Below, piece by piece: positions 17,700 through 26,103 of a DNA stretch of 53,199 bases. The notes beneath the pieces were generated by a model. That model worked only from the letters and a program-made list of their open reading frames with translations. It was not told where the DNA came from and ran no database searches. The position numbers and the translations under genes are program-made. This DNA is from DAIQNV01 sp036788215 (GTDB lineage: Bacteria; Planctomycetota; Phycisphaerae; Phycisphaerales; UBA1924), in contig DAIQNV010000015.1 of assembly GCA_036788215.1 (NCBI GenBank), positions 1 to 53,199 of the forward strand, given 5' to 3'. Position 1 is the stretch's first letter. Each line of letters begins with the position of its first letter.

Positions 17700-18392
17700 T
17701 TAGGAGACGCTGAAGAACTTGGACTCGCTGGGCAGTTCGTCCCGCAGGCGATCGTGGGCCCGGGCCCGGAGCATGTAGACCGCGCCCTCGCTCCGCCCCA
17801 TCTCCACAGCGACCGCCGCTGCGGGCTGGCCCTGGAGGTCGTACATGCGGATGACCTGGGCGTAATCCGGGGGCATGCGGGCGAGGACGACGTCGAGGGC
17901 CCTTCGGATTTCGTTCTGGGTGACCGCGCTGCTCGGGGCGGTCGAGGTAACCCCCACGAGTTCGATCAGGGCGACCATCGAGTCCGCGTCGGGCTGGACC
18001 CGGGCCCGGTGTACCCGCTTCTTGGGGTTGGGGCGTTTTTCCGCTTCGAGCATGCGGATCGCGTCGACGAGGTTGTTCTCCGCCAACCTGGTGAGCCAGG
18101 CGAGGAAGCCGCTGGCGCCGCCCCCTCGGAAACTGGCGAGCCGGGTGACCGCTTCGAGGTAGGTCACCTGCATGACATCGTCCTCGTCCATCGCGGCGCG
18201 GTGGTGGCCCGAGATCTTGGGGGTGATGCGGGCCCGGACCCGGGGGCCCAACTGCTCCAGGAGCTGGATCAGAGCGCCGCGGTCGCCCGCGAGGGCGGCA
18301 TCGAGCAGCGCGTCTTCCTCGGGCATCCGGGGACCGACAGCGCGGGCGTCGCCCGACTCTGGGGTGTCGGCAGCGGGTGGCGGCGGGGGCAT
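17700..18392 (-). CDS. ECF-type sigma-70 factor
   Basis: 230 residues. Start MPPPPPAADTP chosen because GGAAGGA lies nine bases upstream; the frame continues 43 codons farther without family similarity. Region sigma2 is at about 70-125 (DDVMQVTYLEAVTRL and FLAWLTRLAENNLVDAIR), the linker is basic (KRPNPKKRVHRAR), and sigma4 is at about 165-222 (MPPDYAQVIRMYDLQG and GRSEGAVYMLRARAHDRL, the HTH). It directs RNA polymerase to a small regulon. No anti-sigma gene is adjacent. Instead a Ser/Thr kinase follows, so control by phosphorylation is plausible (inference). The ECF subgroup looks like the planctomycete kinase-linked type. Confidence 0.88.
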   Translation of the reverse strand: MPPPPPAADTPESGDARAVGPRMPEEDALLDAALAGDRGALIQLLEQLGPRVRARITPKISGHHRAAMDEDDVMQVTYLEAVTRLASFRGGGASGFLAWLTRLAENNLVDAIRMLEAEKRPNPKKRVHRARVQPDADSMVALIELVGVTSTAPSSAVTQNEIRRALDVVLARMPPDYAQVIRMYDLQGQPAAAVAVEMGRSEGAVYMLRARAHDRLRDELPSESKFFSVS

Positions 18393-18565
18393 CGTCGGGC
18401 TTCCTTCCCGCGGAAAGTGTACAGCGGGCTGCGCCCGGGCTTCGCGTTCGGTGCCTGATCCCCACGAAAGTGCGTGGCTGGCGGGCCCGAGTCGGGGGCT
18501 GCCGACCGTAGTTTCACGCATTTTGCCCTAAGCACTTTGCCTAGATTCACACCTTTCTCGGGCGT

Positions 18566-18591
18566 GGTGCTAGAATGTCAGATCATCTGAC
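18566..18591 (+). promoter_or_regulatory. Extended -10 promoter with palindromic operator
   Basis: TGCTAGAAT (extended -10, TAGAAT at 18571-18576) is followed at once by the perfect hairpin/palindrome GTCAGA-TCA-TCTGAC (18577-18591), which covers the predicted start near 18583. The -35 region is weak, as is usual with an extended -10. A regulator binding here could block transcription. Alternatively the palindrome is the 5' hairpin of the RNA. Confidence 0.5.
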
Positions 18592-18770
18592 AAGTTTGCT
18601 CGCCAAGTCCGAATGGTGTGGCACATTGTCAAGTGAGACGAGTTCCGGCTCGTCGGCGGCCACGAGTGGGCCCGATTCCTTAGGGAGTCACCCCTGCTGC
18701 CGAATGAGTCTTCCCTTTTTTCTCCACCGCGGCCTGTCCCCCACCAGGGATGGCCGCGTTTTTTGTTTTT
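18583..18770 (+). ncRNA. Candidate small RNA, about 185 nt
   Basis: A stand-alone unit between the divergent ECF and convergent rho genes: promoter at 18566-18591, internal hairpin GACGAG-TTCCGG-CTCGTC (18637-18654) flanked by GTGGC/GCCAC (18618-18622 with 18659-18663), and a perfect intrinsic terminator. The only frame crossing it (from 18575) has no Shine-Dalgarno and reads through the terminator, so coding is unlikely. The length matches 6S RNA, but I could fold only a partial rod and found no 6S, tmRNA, RNase P or SRP signature, so the class is open. Confidence 0.5.
18728..18770 (+). terminator. Intrinsic terminator of the candidate small RNA
   Basis: Stem CGCGGCC/GGCCGCG (18728-18734 with 18752-18758) with an inner TCCC/GGGA stem, then TTTTTTGTTTTT. 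It is one of only four convincing intrinsic terminators in the window and is oriented on the plus strand, although no plus-strand protein gene precedes it. Confidence 0.85.
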
Positions 18771-18985
18771 GCTGGGGATGGGGCGGGGCCTGCTGGGGCG
18801 GGGCTTGTGAAGAGCGGGCGCCCTTTGGACGGTCAACCCGAGCCTTCGGCGACGCGGAGCGTCGCCTCAGACTCGGCGTCCCGCTGGGCTGTGGATGGGC
18901 GCACCGGGAGCGGGTGGGGCGGGCGATCGGGTGATGGCGGGGCGGGTGACGGGGTGACCGGACGCTGAAGCGTGGGGCCTAGGCG
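18771..18985. other. Gene-free stretch before the rho stop
   Basis: 215 bases after the small-RNA terminator and downstream of rho (minus strand). GC-rich, no ORF with a ribosome site, no T-run on the minus strand that would terminate rho. I see nothing else supportable. Confidence 0.3.
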
Positions 18986-20191
18986 TCAGCCGCCTGAGGC
19001 GCTGCCGACCAGTTGGGCGTTCGTCGGGAAGCGGTTGAGGGCGGCCAGGAGCTGCTCGACCTGCTGAGGTGGGGGCATGTTGAGCATGCGCCGGCGGAGG
19101 GCGGTGATGGTGTTGAGGGTGCGCTCGTCGAGGAGCAGGTGCTCCTTGCGCGTGCCGGAGCCCGCGAGGTCCATCGCGGGGAAGAGGCGCTTCTCCGCGA
19201 CCTTGCGGTCGAGGATGAGCTCCATGTTGCCGGTGCCCTTGAACTCCTCGAAGATGACCTGATCGCCCTGGCTCCCGGTGTCGACGAGGCAGGTGGCGAT
19301 GATGGTCAGGCTGCCCCCCTCCTCGGTGTTGCGGGCGGCGCCGAAGATCTGCTTGGGCACTTCGAGGGCCCGGGAGTCGATCCCGCCCGACATGGTGCGA
19401 CCCGAGCTCGCGTGGCGGTTGGAGCGGTTGAAGGCACGGCCCAGGCGGGTGAGCGAGTCGAGCAGGACGACAACGTGGCGCCCCGCTTCGACCATGCGCT
19501 TGCAGCGCTCCATGGTCATCAGGCTGATGGCGATGTGGCGCTCGACGTCGTGGTCGTTGGAGCTGGCGAGGATGCGGATGCGGTCCTTCGACCAGGCGTG
19601 TGGCCACTCGTCATCGGCGCGGGTGACGGAGAAGGTGCGCTTGAAGTCGGTGACCTCCTCCGGGCGCTCGTCGACGAGCAGGAGGATGATCTCGGTGTCC
19701 TCGTGGTTCCTGAGGACCGCCTCGGTGATCTGCTTGAGCAGGGTCGTCTTGCCCGCCTTGGGGGGGCTGACGATCAGGGCCCGCTGGCCCCGCCCGATGG
19801 GGCAGAACAGGTCGATCAGGCGGCAGGCCGGGGCGCAGCCCGGGTGCTCGAGCGTGAGCCGGGGCTGGGGGTCGATGCTGGTGAGGTCCTCGAAGGGCTT
19901 GACGCCGGCGTAGCGGTCCGGCTCCATGCCCTCGATCGCGAGGAACTTGTCGACGACCGGGCGGGAGCCTCGGGGGCCCTTGGAGCGTCCGCGACGGCGC
20001 CTTGGCTTCTTCTCGCCGATCTCGACGGTCACCTCCAGCCCGTTGCGCAGGGGGAGATGGTCGCCGAAGGCGAGCGGGACGAAGGGGTCGTCGGCGCTCT
20101 CGGTGACGGTGAGATCACCCGAGATGCTTCTGACGCGGCCTTCGGCGCGCGCCGGCCATTCGAGGATGCCGGTCATCGTCCGTGTGGACAT
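18986..20191 (-). CDS. rho: Transcription termination factor Rho
   Basis: 401 residues from MSTRTMTG; the exact start is uncertain, since MTGILEW five codons on and an upstream Met are also possible. Rho is the hexameric RNA helicase that ends Rho-dependent transcripts. An N-terminal cold-shock-like RNA-binding segment (about 6-62, GILEWPARAEGRVRS) is followed by an unusual Arg-rich linker (KKPRRRRGRSKG). The ATPase core is complete: Walker A SPPKAGKTTLLKQI, Walker B VVVLLDSLTRLGRAFNR (with the Q-loop), R-loop SGGIDSRAL and the family signature GSLTIIATCLVDTGS. The helical Rho_N domain is absent. The long leader (about 520 bases to the divergent ptsI) may hold autoregulation. Confidence 0.95.
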   Translation of the reverse strand: MSTRTMTGILEWPARAEGRVRSISGDLTVTESADDPFVPLAFGDHLPLRNGLEVTVEIGEKKPRRRRGRSKGPRGSRPVVDKFLAIEGMEPDRYAGVKPFEDLTSIDPQPRLTLEHPGCAPACRLIDLFCPIGRGQRALIVSPPKAGKTTLLKQITEAVLRNHEDTEIILLLVDERPEEVTDFKRTFSVTRADDEWPHAWSKDRIRILASSNDHDVERHIAISLMTMERCKRMVEAGRHVVVLLDSLTRLGRAFNRSNRHASSGRTMSGGIDSRALEVPKQIFGAARNTEEGGSLTIIATCLVDTGSQGDQVIFEEFKGTGNMELILDRKVAEKRLFPAMDLAGSGTRKEHLLLDERTLNTITALRRRMLNMPPPQQVEQLLAALNRFPTNAQLVGSASGG

Positions 20192-20714
20192 AGGAATGTC
20201 GTCCAATGCCGGTCTGCCCGATCCCGGTGCGACGCGCACCACGACCGAACGCTGCACCGACGCCCCTTGTTGAGGGTGGCCGGACCGGCGGGTTGTCTTC
20301 TGGGCTCACCGGCGAGTGCGAGGGGGACCCACTGTCCACCGTCGCGGCTTGCCCCGGGGGAGCCGGCCCCAAACCACCGGGAACACGGAAGCGGTCCCGG
20401 ACTACAGATGAGAGCACACCGGGGGCCCGGAGTCAACAGGCAAAGCGGGTCGGAGGCGGGTTTGGGGCGTTTGCGGGGGCCCGGGCCCCTCGCCCGGTGC
20501 TGATTGGGCCGAGCACCCGGAGGCGATGGTGGGGTTCCGCTACCATGGGGGGCTTGGTTGTGGAGCCGTGATGGGTCGGGGGATGGCGGAGAACGCGGGC
20601 CCGCGCGTCCGAAAGGGCGTGCGGGGGAGGGCCGGGGGGTGTTCCCGCGGCCCGACGAGAAGAGCAAGGGCTCTTGCCCGGTGTGATCGGTGCGGGACGG
20701 CCCGCGAGGGATGC
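20192..20714. other. Divergent rho/ptsI regulatory region
   Basis: 523 bases without a supportable gene. On the minus strand TTGACT (20431-20436) could be a -35 box for rho with a poor -10 (TCTCAT) 17 bases on; that would give rho a leader of about 220 nt. On the plus side AAGAGC-AAGG-GCTCTT forms a small hairpin near 20659, about 40 bases before ptsI. In-frame extensions of both genes into this region do not look like protein. Confidence 0.35.
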
Positions 20715-22478
20715 ATGAAGATTTTGAAGGGCATCCCGGTTTCGCCTGGCGTGATTATCGGTCGCGTCTTCGTCCTGGGGGATGACCCCATGGGGCGTGT
20801 ATCGCGCCGTCCTATCGAGCCCGAGGGGGTGGAGGCGGAAGTCGAGCGCTTCGAGCGGGCCCGGCACGCATCGATCGAGGACCTGACGAGGGTCTACGAG
20901 CGGGCGGTCACGGAGATGGGCCCGGAGGCGGCGAAGATCTTCCAGTTCCACATCGGGGCGCTCTCGGACCGGGCGATCGTGGGGCCTGTGCACGAGATGA
21001 TCCGCGAGGACCGGGTCTCGGCGGAATTTGCGGCGAGCGAGACCTTCCGGCGGTGGGCGGACCTCTTCAGCGCGAAGGCGGACTCGGCGTTCACGACGAA
21101 GGTGAACGACCTGGAGGACCTGGCCAACCGGGTCCTGGGGCGCCTGCAGGGGGCGAGGCGGAGCGAGTTGGCGAGCATCACGAGCCCGGTGATCGTCGCG
21201 GCGCGGGACCTGACGCCCAGCCAGACCGCGGGGTTTGACCGGACGAAGGTGCTGGCGTTCGTGACGGACCTGGGCGGGCCCACGAGCCACACCGCGATCG
21301 TGGCCCGGGCCCTCGGGCTGCCCGCGGTCGTGGGTTGCCAGCGGATGACCGCGTCGGTGACGGACGGCAGCACCGTGATCGTGGACGGGGACCGGGGGAC
21401 GGTGATCCTGAGCCCCGACGGGGAGACGATCGAGCAGTACACGGGGTATGTGGAGCAGGCGAAGACCTACCGGCTGAGCCTGCGCGAGGTCGCGAGCCTG
21501 CCCAGCATCACGCGGGACGGGGTGGAGATCGAGCTGGTCGGGAATATCGAGTTCCCCGACGAGGTTTCCACCGTGCTGGATCACGGCGGCACGGGCGTGG
21601 GGCTCTACCGCACCGAGTTCCTGTACCTCACGAGCGACATGGAGCCGGACGAGGAGATGCACTTCCGCGCGTACAAGCGGTGCATCGAGCTCTTGGACGG
21701 TCGGCCCCTGACGATCCGGACGGTGGACCTGGGCGCGGACAAGTACACGCAGAGCCGGGCGGAGATCCCGGAGCGCAACCCCTTCCTGGGGCTGCGGTCG
21801 ATCCGGTACTGCCTCCTGAACCTGGAGATGTTCAAGACGCAGCTGCGGGCGATCCTGCGGGCGAGTGCGTTCGGGCCGATGCGGATCATGTTCCCCCTGA
21901 TCACTTCTCCGCACGAGTTCCGCAAGGCGAAGTTCCTGCTGAACGACGCGATGGAGGACCTGGAGGAGCTGGGGATCGAGTTCGACCGGAAGGTGAAGGT
22001 CGGGATGATGGTCGAGGTCCCCTCCGCAGCGATCATGGCGGACAGCTTCGCCCGGGAGGTCGATTTCTTCAGCATCGGCACGAACGACCTTGTCCAGTAC
22101 ACGCTGGCGGTCGATAGGACGAATGAACGGGTGGCGAACCTCTACCAGCCGGCCCACCCGGCGGTCGTCAAGCTGATCCGCGACGTGGCCAGGGCGGGCA
22201 GGCGGCGGGGGATCCCGGTGAGCTGCTGCGGGGAGGCTGCGGGGGACCCCGGGTTCGCTCCGTTGTTGATCGGGCTCGGATTGCGTACGCTCTCGGTGGC
22301 TTCGAGCTCGATCCCAGCCCTGAAGCGGCTTGTTCGGAGTCTGACCGTTGATCAATGCGAGCGGATCGCCAAGAAGGCGATCTCGCTGGATTCGGAGGTC
22401 GAGGCGGCTGCGTACGTCCTCGATCGCGCGAAACGATTGGTCCCCGAGGCGTTCGACGGTCGGTCCGGCGAAGCCTGA
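20715..22478 (+). CDS. ptsI: Phosphoenolpyruvate-protein phosphotransferase (PTS enzyme I)
   Basis: 587 residues, the normal Enzyme I length. It moves phosphate from PEP to HPr at the head of the phosphotransferase system, in the cytoplasm. Start MKILKGIPVSPGV matches the family start exactly. His192 in GGPTSHTAIVAR is the phosphorylated residue. The PEP-binding barrel has TGVGLYRTEFLYL, FSIGTNDLVQYTLAVDR and Cys505 in SCCGEAAGDP. The N-terminal HPr-binding helices are at about 20-145. No ptsH or sugar permease gene is nearby, so it may belong to a reduced, regulatory-type PTS or have a partner elsewhere. Probably the first gene of a transcript that could read on toward rne. Confidence 0.95.
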   Translation: MKILKGIPVSPGVIIGRVFVLGDDPMGRVSRRPIEPEGVEAEVERFERARHASIEDLTRVYERAVTEMGPEAAKIFQFHIGALSDRAIVGPVHEMIREDRVSAEFAASETFRRWADLFSAKADSAFTTKVNDLEDLANRVLGRLQGARRSELASITSPVIVAARDLTPSQTAGFDRTKVLAFVTDLGGPTSHTAIVARALGLPAVVGCQRMTASVTDGSTVIVDGDRGTVILSPDGETIEQYTGYVEQAKTYRLSLREVASLPSITRDGVEIELVGNIEFPDEVSTVLDHGGTGVGLYRTEFLYLTSDMEPDEEMHFRAYKRCIELLDGRPLTIRTVDLGADKYTQSRAEIPERNPFLGLRSIRYCLLNLEMFKTQLRAILRASAFGPMRIMFPLITSPHEFRKAKFLLNDAMEDLEELGIEFDRKVKVGMMVEVPSAAIMADSFAREVDFFSIGTNDLVQYTLAVDRTNERVANLYQPAHPAVVKLIRDVARAGRRRGIPVSCCGEAAGDPGFAPLLIGLGLRTLSVASSSIPALKRLVRSLTVDQCERIAKKAISLDSEVEAAAYVLDRAKRLVPEAFDGRSGEA

Positions 22479-22950
22479 GTCCTCGGGGCGGAACAGAACG
22501 ACGCGTGCGGCGTGCGTCACCCTGTCGGGTCGGGAGGAGCTGGGGGGCTTATGAGCCTTCCCGCGGGACCGGCGGACGGGTGACGGGCGCAGCGGAGGTC
22601 TCGGGTTGGGCGGCACGCTCGACCCGGACGGCACCGGGCCCGTGGGGCCGGGTGACGCGGGAGCGACCTTTGGGGTCGTCCGTGGGCAAGGTTGCCCCTC
22701 GGGCACCCGGGGCCGCTTCCTCGGTCCGTGCACGAGCCGTGAGCGGGAGTTTGCCCGTGGATCGGGCCGGGACGGGAAACGCGACGCGACGCGCGGTGGG
22801 GCCAGCAGGCTCGCCGAAGTTGCTGCGCGGGCCCTGCCGGTCGGTCTGGGGGGGCTTGCGTGTCGCGGCAAGGACACGGCGCGGGGGCAGGATGCCCCCG
22901 ACGCGACGGGCGACGCCGGTTCTCGGCGGCCCGGCACTCTGGGAATCACG
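22479..22950 (+). other. Long leader region between ptsI and rne
   Basis: 472 bases. The rne frame is open through most of it but reads as low-complexity GC-driven sequence. A strong Shine-Dalgarno (GGGAGGAG, 22532-22539) precedes a ten-codon ORF, ATG at 22551 to TGA at 22583, a possible leader peptide. Near the rne start CGGGGGCA-GGA-TGCCCCCG (22882-22900) makes a tight hairpin. RNase E genes elsewhere autoregulate through their 5' UTR, so this may be the counterpart; that is inference. Confidence 0.35.
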
Positions 22951-25900
22951 ATGAACAACGACTGGACACCCACGGGCGATCGCCCGGACGGGGCGGGCTT
23001 CGAGGCGGCTTCGACAGGCTTCGGCGCGGGCATGGTGGACGAGACCATCGCGGCGGGCTCCTCCGGAGGCGGCGCGGGCGGGGGCTCGAGCACGACCAAG
23101 AAGACCGCGAAGAAGAAGACGACGAAGAAGACGGCCAAGAAAGCGGCGGCGAAGAAGACCGCCAAGAAGGCGGCTACCACGAAAGCGGCCACGAAGACCG
23201 CTGCGGCTGCAGCGACGGCCGCGGAGAAGACGGCGGAAAAGACCACCAAGAAGACGGCCAAGAAGGCCCCTGCGAAGAAGGCCTCCGCGAAGAAGACGGC
23301 GCGGAAGACGACCAAGAAGGTCGCGGTCGTGGGCGCCGAGGCTGAGGCCGAGAGCGCGCCGGAGCCCGACAGCGGCCCGGAGGACACGGGGACCGCGGAC
23401 GTCGGGGCGGGCGCACCCGAAGCCGGCGAGGGCGAACCCCGCCCGAAGACGAAGCGCGGGCGGCGGTCGAGGAAGGGCAAGGGGGCGGGGGAGGACCGGG
23501 ACGCGGGGGGCGAGAGCGGTCCGGAGGACCGGCGGGACGCGAAGCCCGAGGGCCGGCCCAAGCCGGAGGCCCGTTCCAGGCCGGAGGCGGGCCCGAAGCC
23601 TCAGGCGAAGCGCGATGAGCCCAGGCCGACGCCCGCGAAGTCGGTCTACGCGGAGATGCTGATCGACTACACGCCGGGCGAGGAGTGCCGGATCGCGATC
23701 GTGGAGGACGGGCAGCTCGAGGAGTTCTACTCGGAGCCCACGACCGCGGTGAGCCGCGTGGGGAACATCTACCGGGGCAAGGTGACGAACGTCGAGAGCC
23801 AGATCCAGGCGGCGTTCGTGGACTTCGGCCTGGAGGAGGCGGGCTTCCTGCACGTCTCGGACCTGCACCCGAAGTATTTCCCGGGTGCCGAAGACGACGA
23901 GACGGAGCGTGTGGGCAAGAAGACGCCCCGGCGTCAGCGTCCGCCGATCCAGCAGTGCCTGAAGCGTGGTCAGGAGATCACGGTGCAGGTGCTCAAGGAG
24001 GGCGTGGGGACGAAGGGCCCGACGCTGACGAGCTACCTGTCGATCCCGGGTCGCTACCTGGTGGCGATGCCCGACATGGACCGGGTGGGCGTGAGCCGGA
24101 AGGTGGAGGACGAGGACACGCGTCGCCAGATGCGGAAGATCCTCGACCAGCTCGACCTGCCGGACGGTTTCGGGTTCATCCTGCGGACCGCGGGGTTCGA
24201 CAAGACCAAGGAGGAGCTCGACCGCGACCTGGCGTACCTGCAGCGTCTGTGGAAGGACATGGAGCGTCGTCGCAAGGGCGGGCGCGGGCCCCGGATGCTC
24301 TACAGCGAGTCGGACCTCCTGGTGCGGACGATCCGCGACCAGTTGACGGGCGACATCAACCGCGTGGTGATCAACAACGAGCACGCGCTGCGCCGGGCGC
24401 ACGCGTTCATGCGGATCGTGACGCCCAGGGGCGGGGCGAAGCTCTCGCTGTACGAGGGGCAGTCGCCGATCTTCCACGCGTTCGGGGTCGAGCAGCAGAT
24501 CGCGCTGATGCACGCCCGCGAGGTGCCCCTGCCCAGCGGGGGGCGGCTGGTGATCGACCAGACCGAGGCGCTGGTGGCGATCGACGTGAACTCGGGGAAG
24601 AGCCGTGCGGCCCGGGACGCGGAGACCAACGCGTACCAGACCAACATCGAGGCGTGCGACGAGATCTGCCGGCAGCTCCGCCTGCGCGACCAGGGCGGGC
24701 TGGTGATCTGCGACCTGATCGACATGCGGCACGCGAGCCACCGCAAGAGCATCGAGCAGCGGTTCCACGACCGGCTGAAGCGTGACCGGGCGCGTTCGAC
24801 GACGCTGGCGATCTCCGAGTTCGGCATCCTCGAGATGACGCGTCAGCGGATGCGCGGGAGCTACGAGCAGCAGCACTTCCGCACCTGCCCCGCGTGCTCG
24901 GGGCGCGGGCTGATGCAGAGGCCCGACTCGGTCGCTGCGGAGGCGCTGCGGGAGCTGGCGCACCTCCTTGACCACGAGAAGATCGCGAAGGTGGAGCTCG
25001 TCGTCTCGGGCCAGGTGGCGGGGGCGCTCCTGAGCACGAAGCGGATGAGCCTGGGCCGGATCGAGCGGGCGAGCGGTAAGAAGGTCGAGGTCCGCATCAG
25101 CGAGACGATGGGCGCGAGCCGGTTCGCGGTGTACGCCTACGACGCGAGCGGGTCGGACATCGATATCGAGCGCCTCCCCAAGAAGAAGGCGCAGCCGAAG
25201 GTCGTCGACTGGGAGGAGACGAGCCTCACGGACGCCGATCCGGACGCGGGCGATGCCCGGCCCGAGGGGGCGGAGCCGGACTGGGCTGCGGACATGGGCC
25301 GGGAGGCGGAGCAGCACGCGGAGACCCTGCGTGCGGAGGCGACCGCCCACGACGAGGAGCACTCGGCGAAACTCGCGGGCCTTCCGGTGCCCGGGCTCGA
25401 GGCTGAGGAAGAGGACGACGAGCGCTCCGGGGGCAAGAAGAAGCGTCGGCGCCGGCGCCGGCGCGGGAAGCGCGACGAGGGCGCCGAATCGGGTGAGGAA
25501 CGCCCGTCGCGCGGGCACGAGCCCGCGTCGCACGACGACGACGAGGACGAGTCGGAAGAGGAGTCACCGGCGACGGGCGACGGGGGCGCGTCCGACTCCG
25601 GAGGCGAGGGCGAGGGCGGCGAAGGCGGACGCAAGAAGCGCCGTCGCCGGCGGCGGCGGCGCCGGGGCGGCGAGGGCGGCGAGGGTGGGGGCGAGCGGGC
25701 TCCCGCGAACGCCGAAGGCGCCGATGATGACGACGAGGACGACGCGGAGGCTGAGGCAGAAACCGATGAGGCTGTTGAGTCGATCGAGACCGACACCGGC
25801 GCGGACGCCCGGGACGACGAGGATCAGGGCGAGGGCGGGCGCAAGAAGCGTCGGCGCCGTCGTCGGCGCAGGCGTGGCGGGGGCGACGAGCCCCGCGAGG

Positions 25901-26103
25901 GCGAGGCGCCCCGGGCCCAGCCTGAGCCGAGCCCGGAGCCTGAGGGTGCCGAGGATGAGGATGAGGACGAGGACGAGGACTCCGAGTCCGGAGTGAACGA
26001 GGTCATCACCACCGAGGTCAAGCCGAAGCGGAGGCGGGCCCTCTACGGGCGCGGTCGCCGGACGCTGACACCCAGTGAACGGGCACGGGCCGGCGAGGAA
26101 TGA
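22951..26103 (+). CDS. rne: Ribonuclease E/G family endoribonuclease with long basic N- and C-terminal extensions
   Basis: 1050 residues; cuts single-stranded RNA in rRNA/tRNA maturation and mRNA decay. The catalytic core (about 230-720) has an S1 domain (GNIYRGKVTNVES), the catalytic Asp545 (LVAIDVNSGKSR) and Asp588 (VICDLIDM), and the zinc-link Cys646/Cys649 (TCPACSGRG). Before it, residues 50-123 are histone-H1-like Lys/Ala/Thr repeats (KKTAKK units). After it come three Lys/Arg blocks at about 829, 895 and 965, each KKRRRRRR-like, separated by Asp/Glu-rich tracts. Start MNNDWTPTG chosen by the end of plausible protein; its ribosome site is weak. It overlaps dxr by ATGA. The tails probably bind RNA and partner proteins. 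Confidence 0.93.
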   Translation: MNNDWTPTGDRPDGAGFEAASTGFGAGMVDETIAAGSSGGGAGGGSSTTKKTAKKKTTKKTAKKAAAKKTAKKAATTKAATKTAAAAATAAEKTAEKTTKKTAKKAPAKKASAKKTARKTTKKVAVVGAEAEAESAPEPDSGPEDTGTADVGAGAPEAGEGEPRPKTKRGRRSRKGKGAGEDRDAGGESGPEDRRDAKPEGRPKPEARSRPEAGPKPQAKRDEPRPTPAKSVYAEMLIDYTPGEECRIAIVEDGQLEEFYSEPTTAVSRVGNIYRGKVTNVESQIQAAFVDFGLEEAGFLHVSDLHPKYFPGAEDDETERVGKKTPRRQRPPIQQCLKRGQEITVQVLKEGVGTKGPTLTSYLSIPGRYLVAMPDMDRVGVSRKVEDEDTRRQMRKILDQLDLPDGFGFILRTAGFDKTKEELDRDLAYLQRLWKDMERRRKGGRGPRMLYSESDLLVRTIRDQLTGDINRVVINNEHALRRAHAFMRIVTPRGGAKLSLYEGQSPIFHAFGVEQQIALMHAREVPLPSGGRLVIDQTEALVAIDVNSGKSRAARDAETNAYQTNIEACDEICRQLRLRDQGGLVICDLIDMRHASHRKSIEQRFHDRLKRDRARSTTLAISEFGILEMTRQRMRGSYEQQHFRTCPACSGRGLMQRPDSVAAEALRELAHLLDHEKIAKVELVVSGQVAGALLSTKRMSLGRIERASGKKVEVRISETMGASRFAVYAYDASGSDIDIERLPKKKAQPKVVDWEETSLTDADPDAGDARPEGAEPDWAADMGREAEQHAETLRAEATAHDEEHSAKLAGLPVPGLEAEEEDDERSGGKKKRRRRRRRGKRDEGAESGEERPSRGHEPASHDDDEDESEEESPATGDGGASDSGGEGEGGEGGRKKRRRRRRRRRGGEGGEGGGERAPANAEGADDDDEDDAEAEAETDEAVESIETDTGADARDDEDQGEGGRKKRRRRRRRRRGGGDEPREGEAPRAQPEPSPEPEGAEDEDEDEDEDSESGVNEVITTEVKPKRRRALYGRGRRTLTPSERARAGEE

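Noticed and set aside
18583..18770. Naming the candidate RNA as 6S RNA, tmRNA, RNase P RNA or SRP RNA
   Set aside because: Size fits 6S, but I could pair only part of the arms. The tmRNA tag/CCA end, RNase P core and SRP tetraloop signatures are missing.
18575..18934. Small plus-strand ORF over the candidate small RNA
   Set aside because: No Shine-Dalgarno, no protein-like pattern, and it reads through a strong terminator.
20433..23561. 1042-codon open frame on the minus strand across the ptsI start and the rne leader
   Set aside because: It runs antisense to two certain genes, is Pro/Arg/Ala-rich, and has no recognisable domain. A GC artefact.
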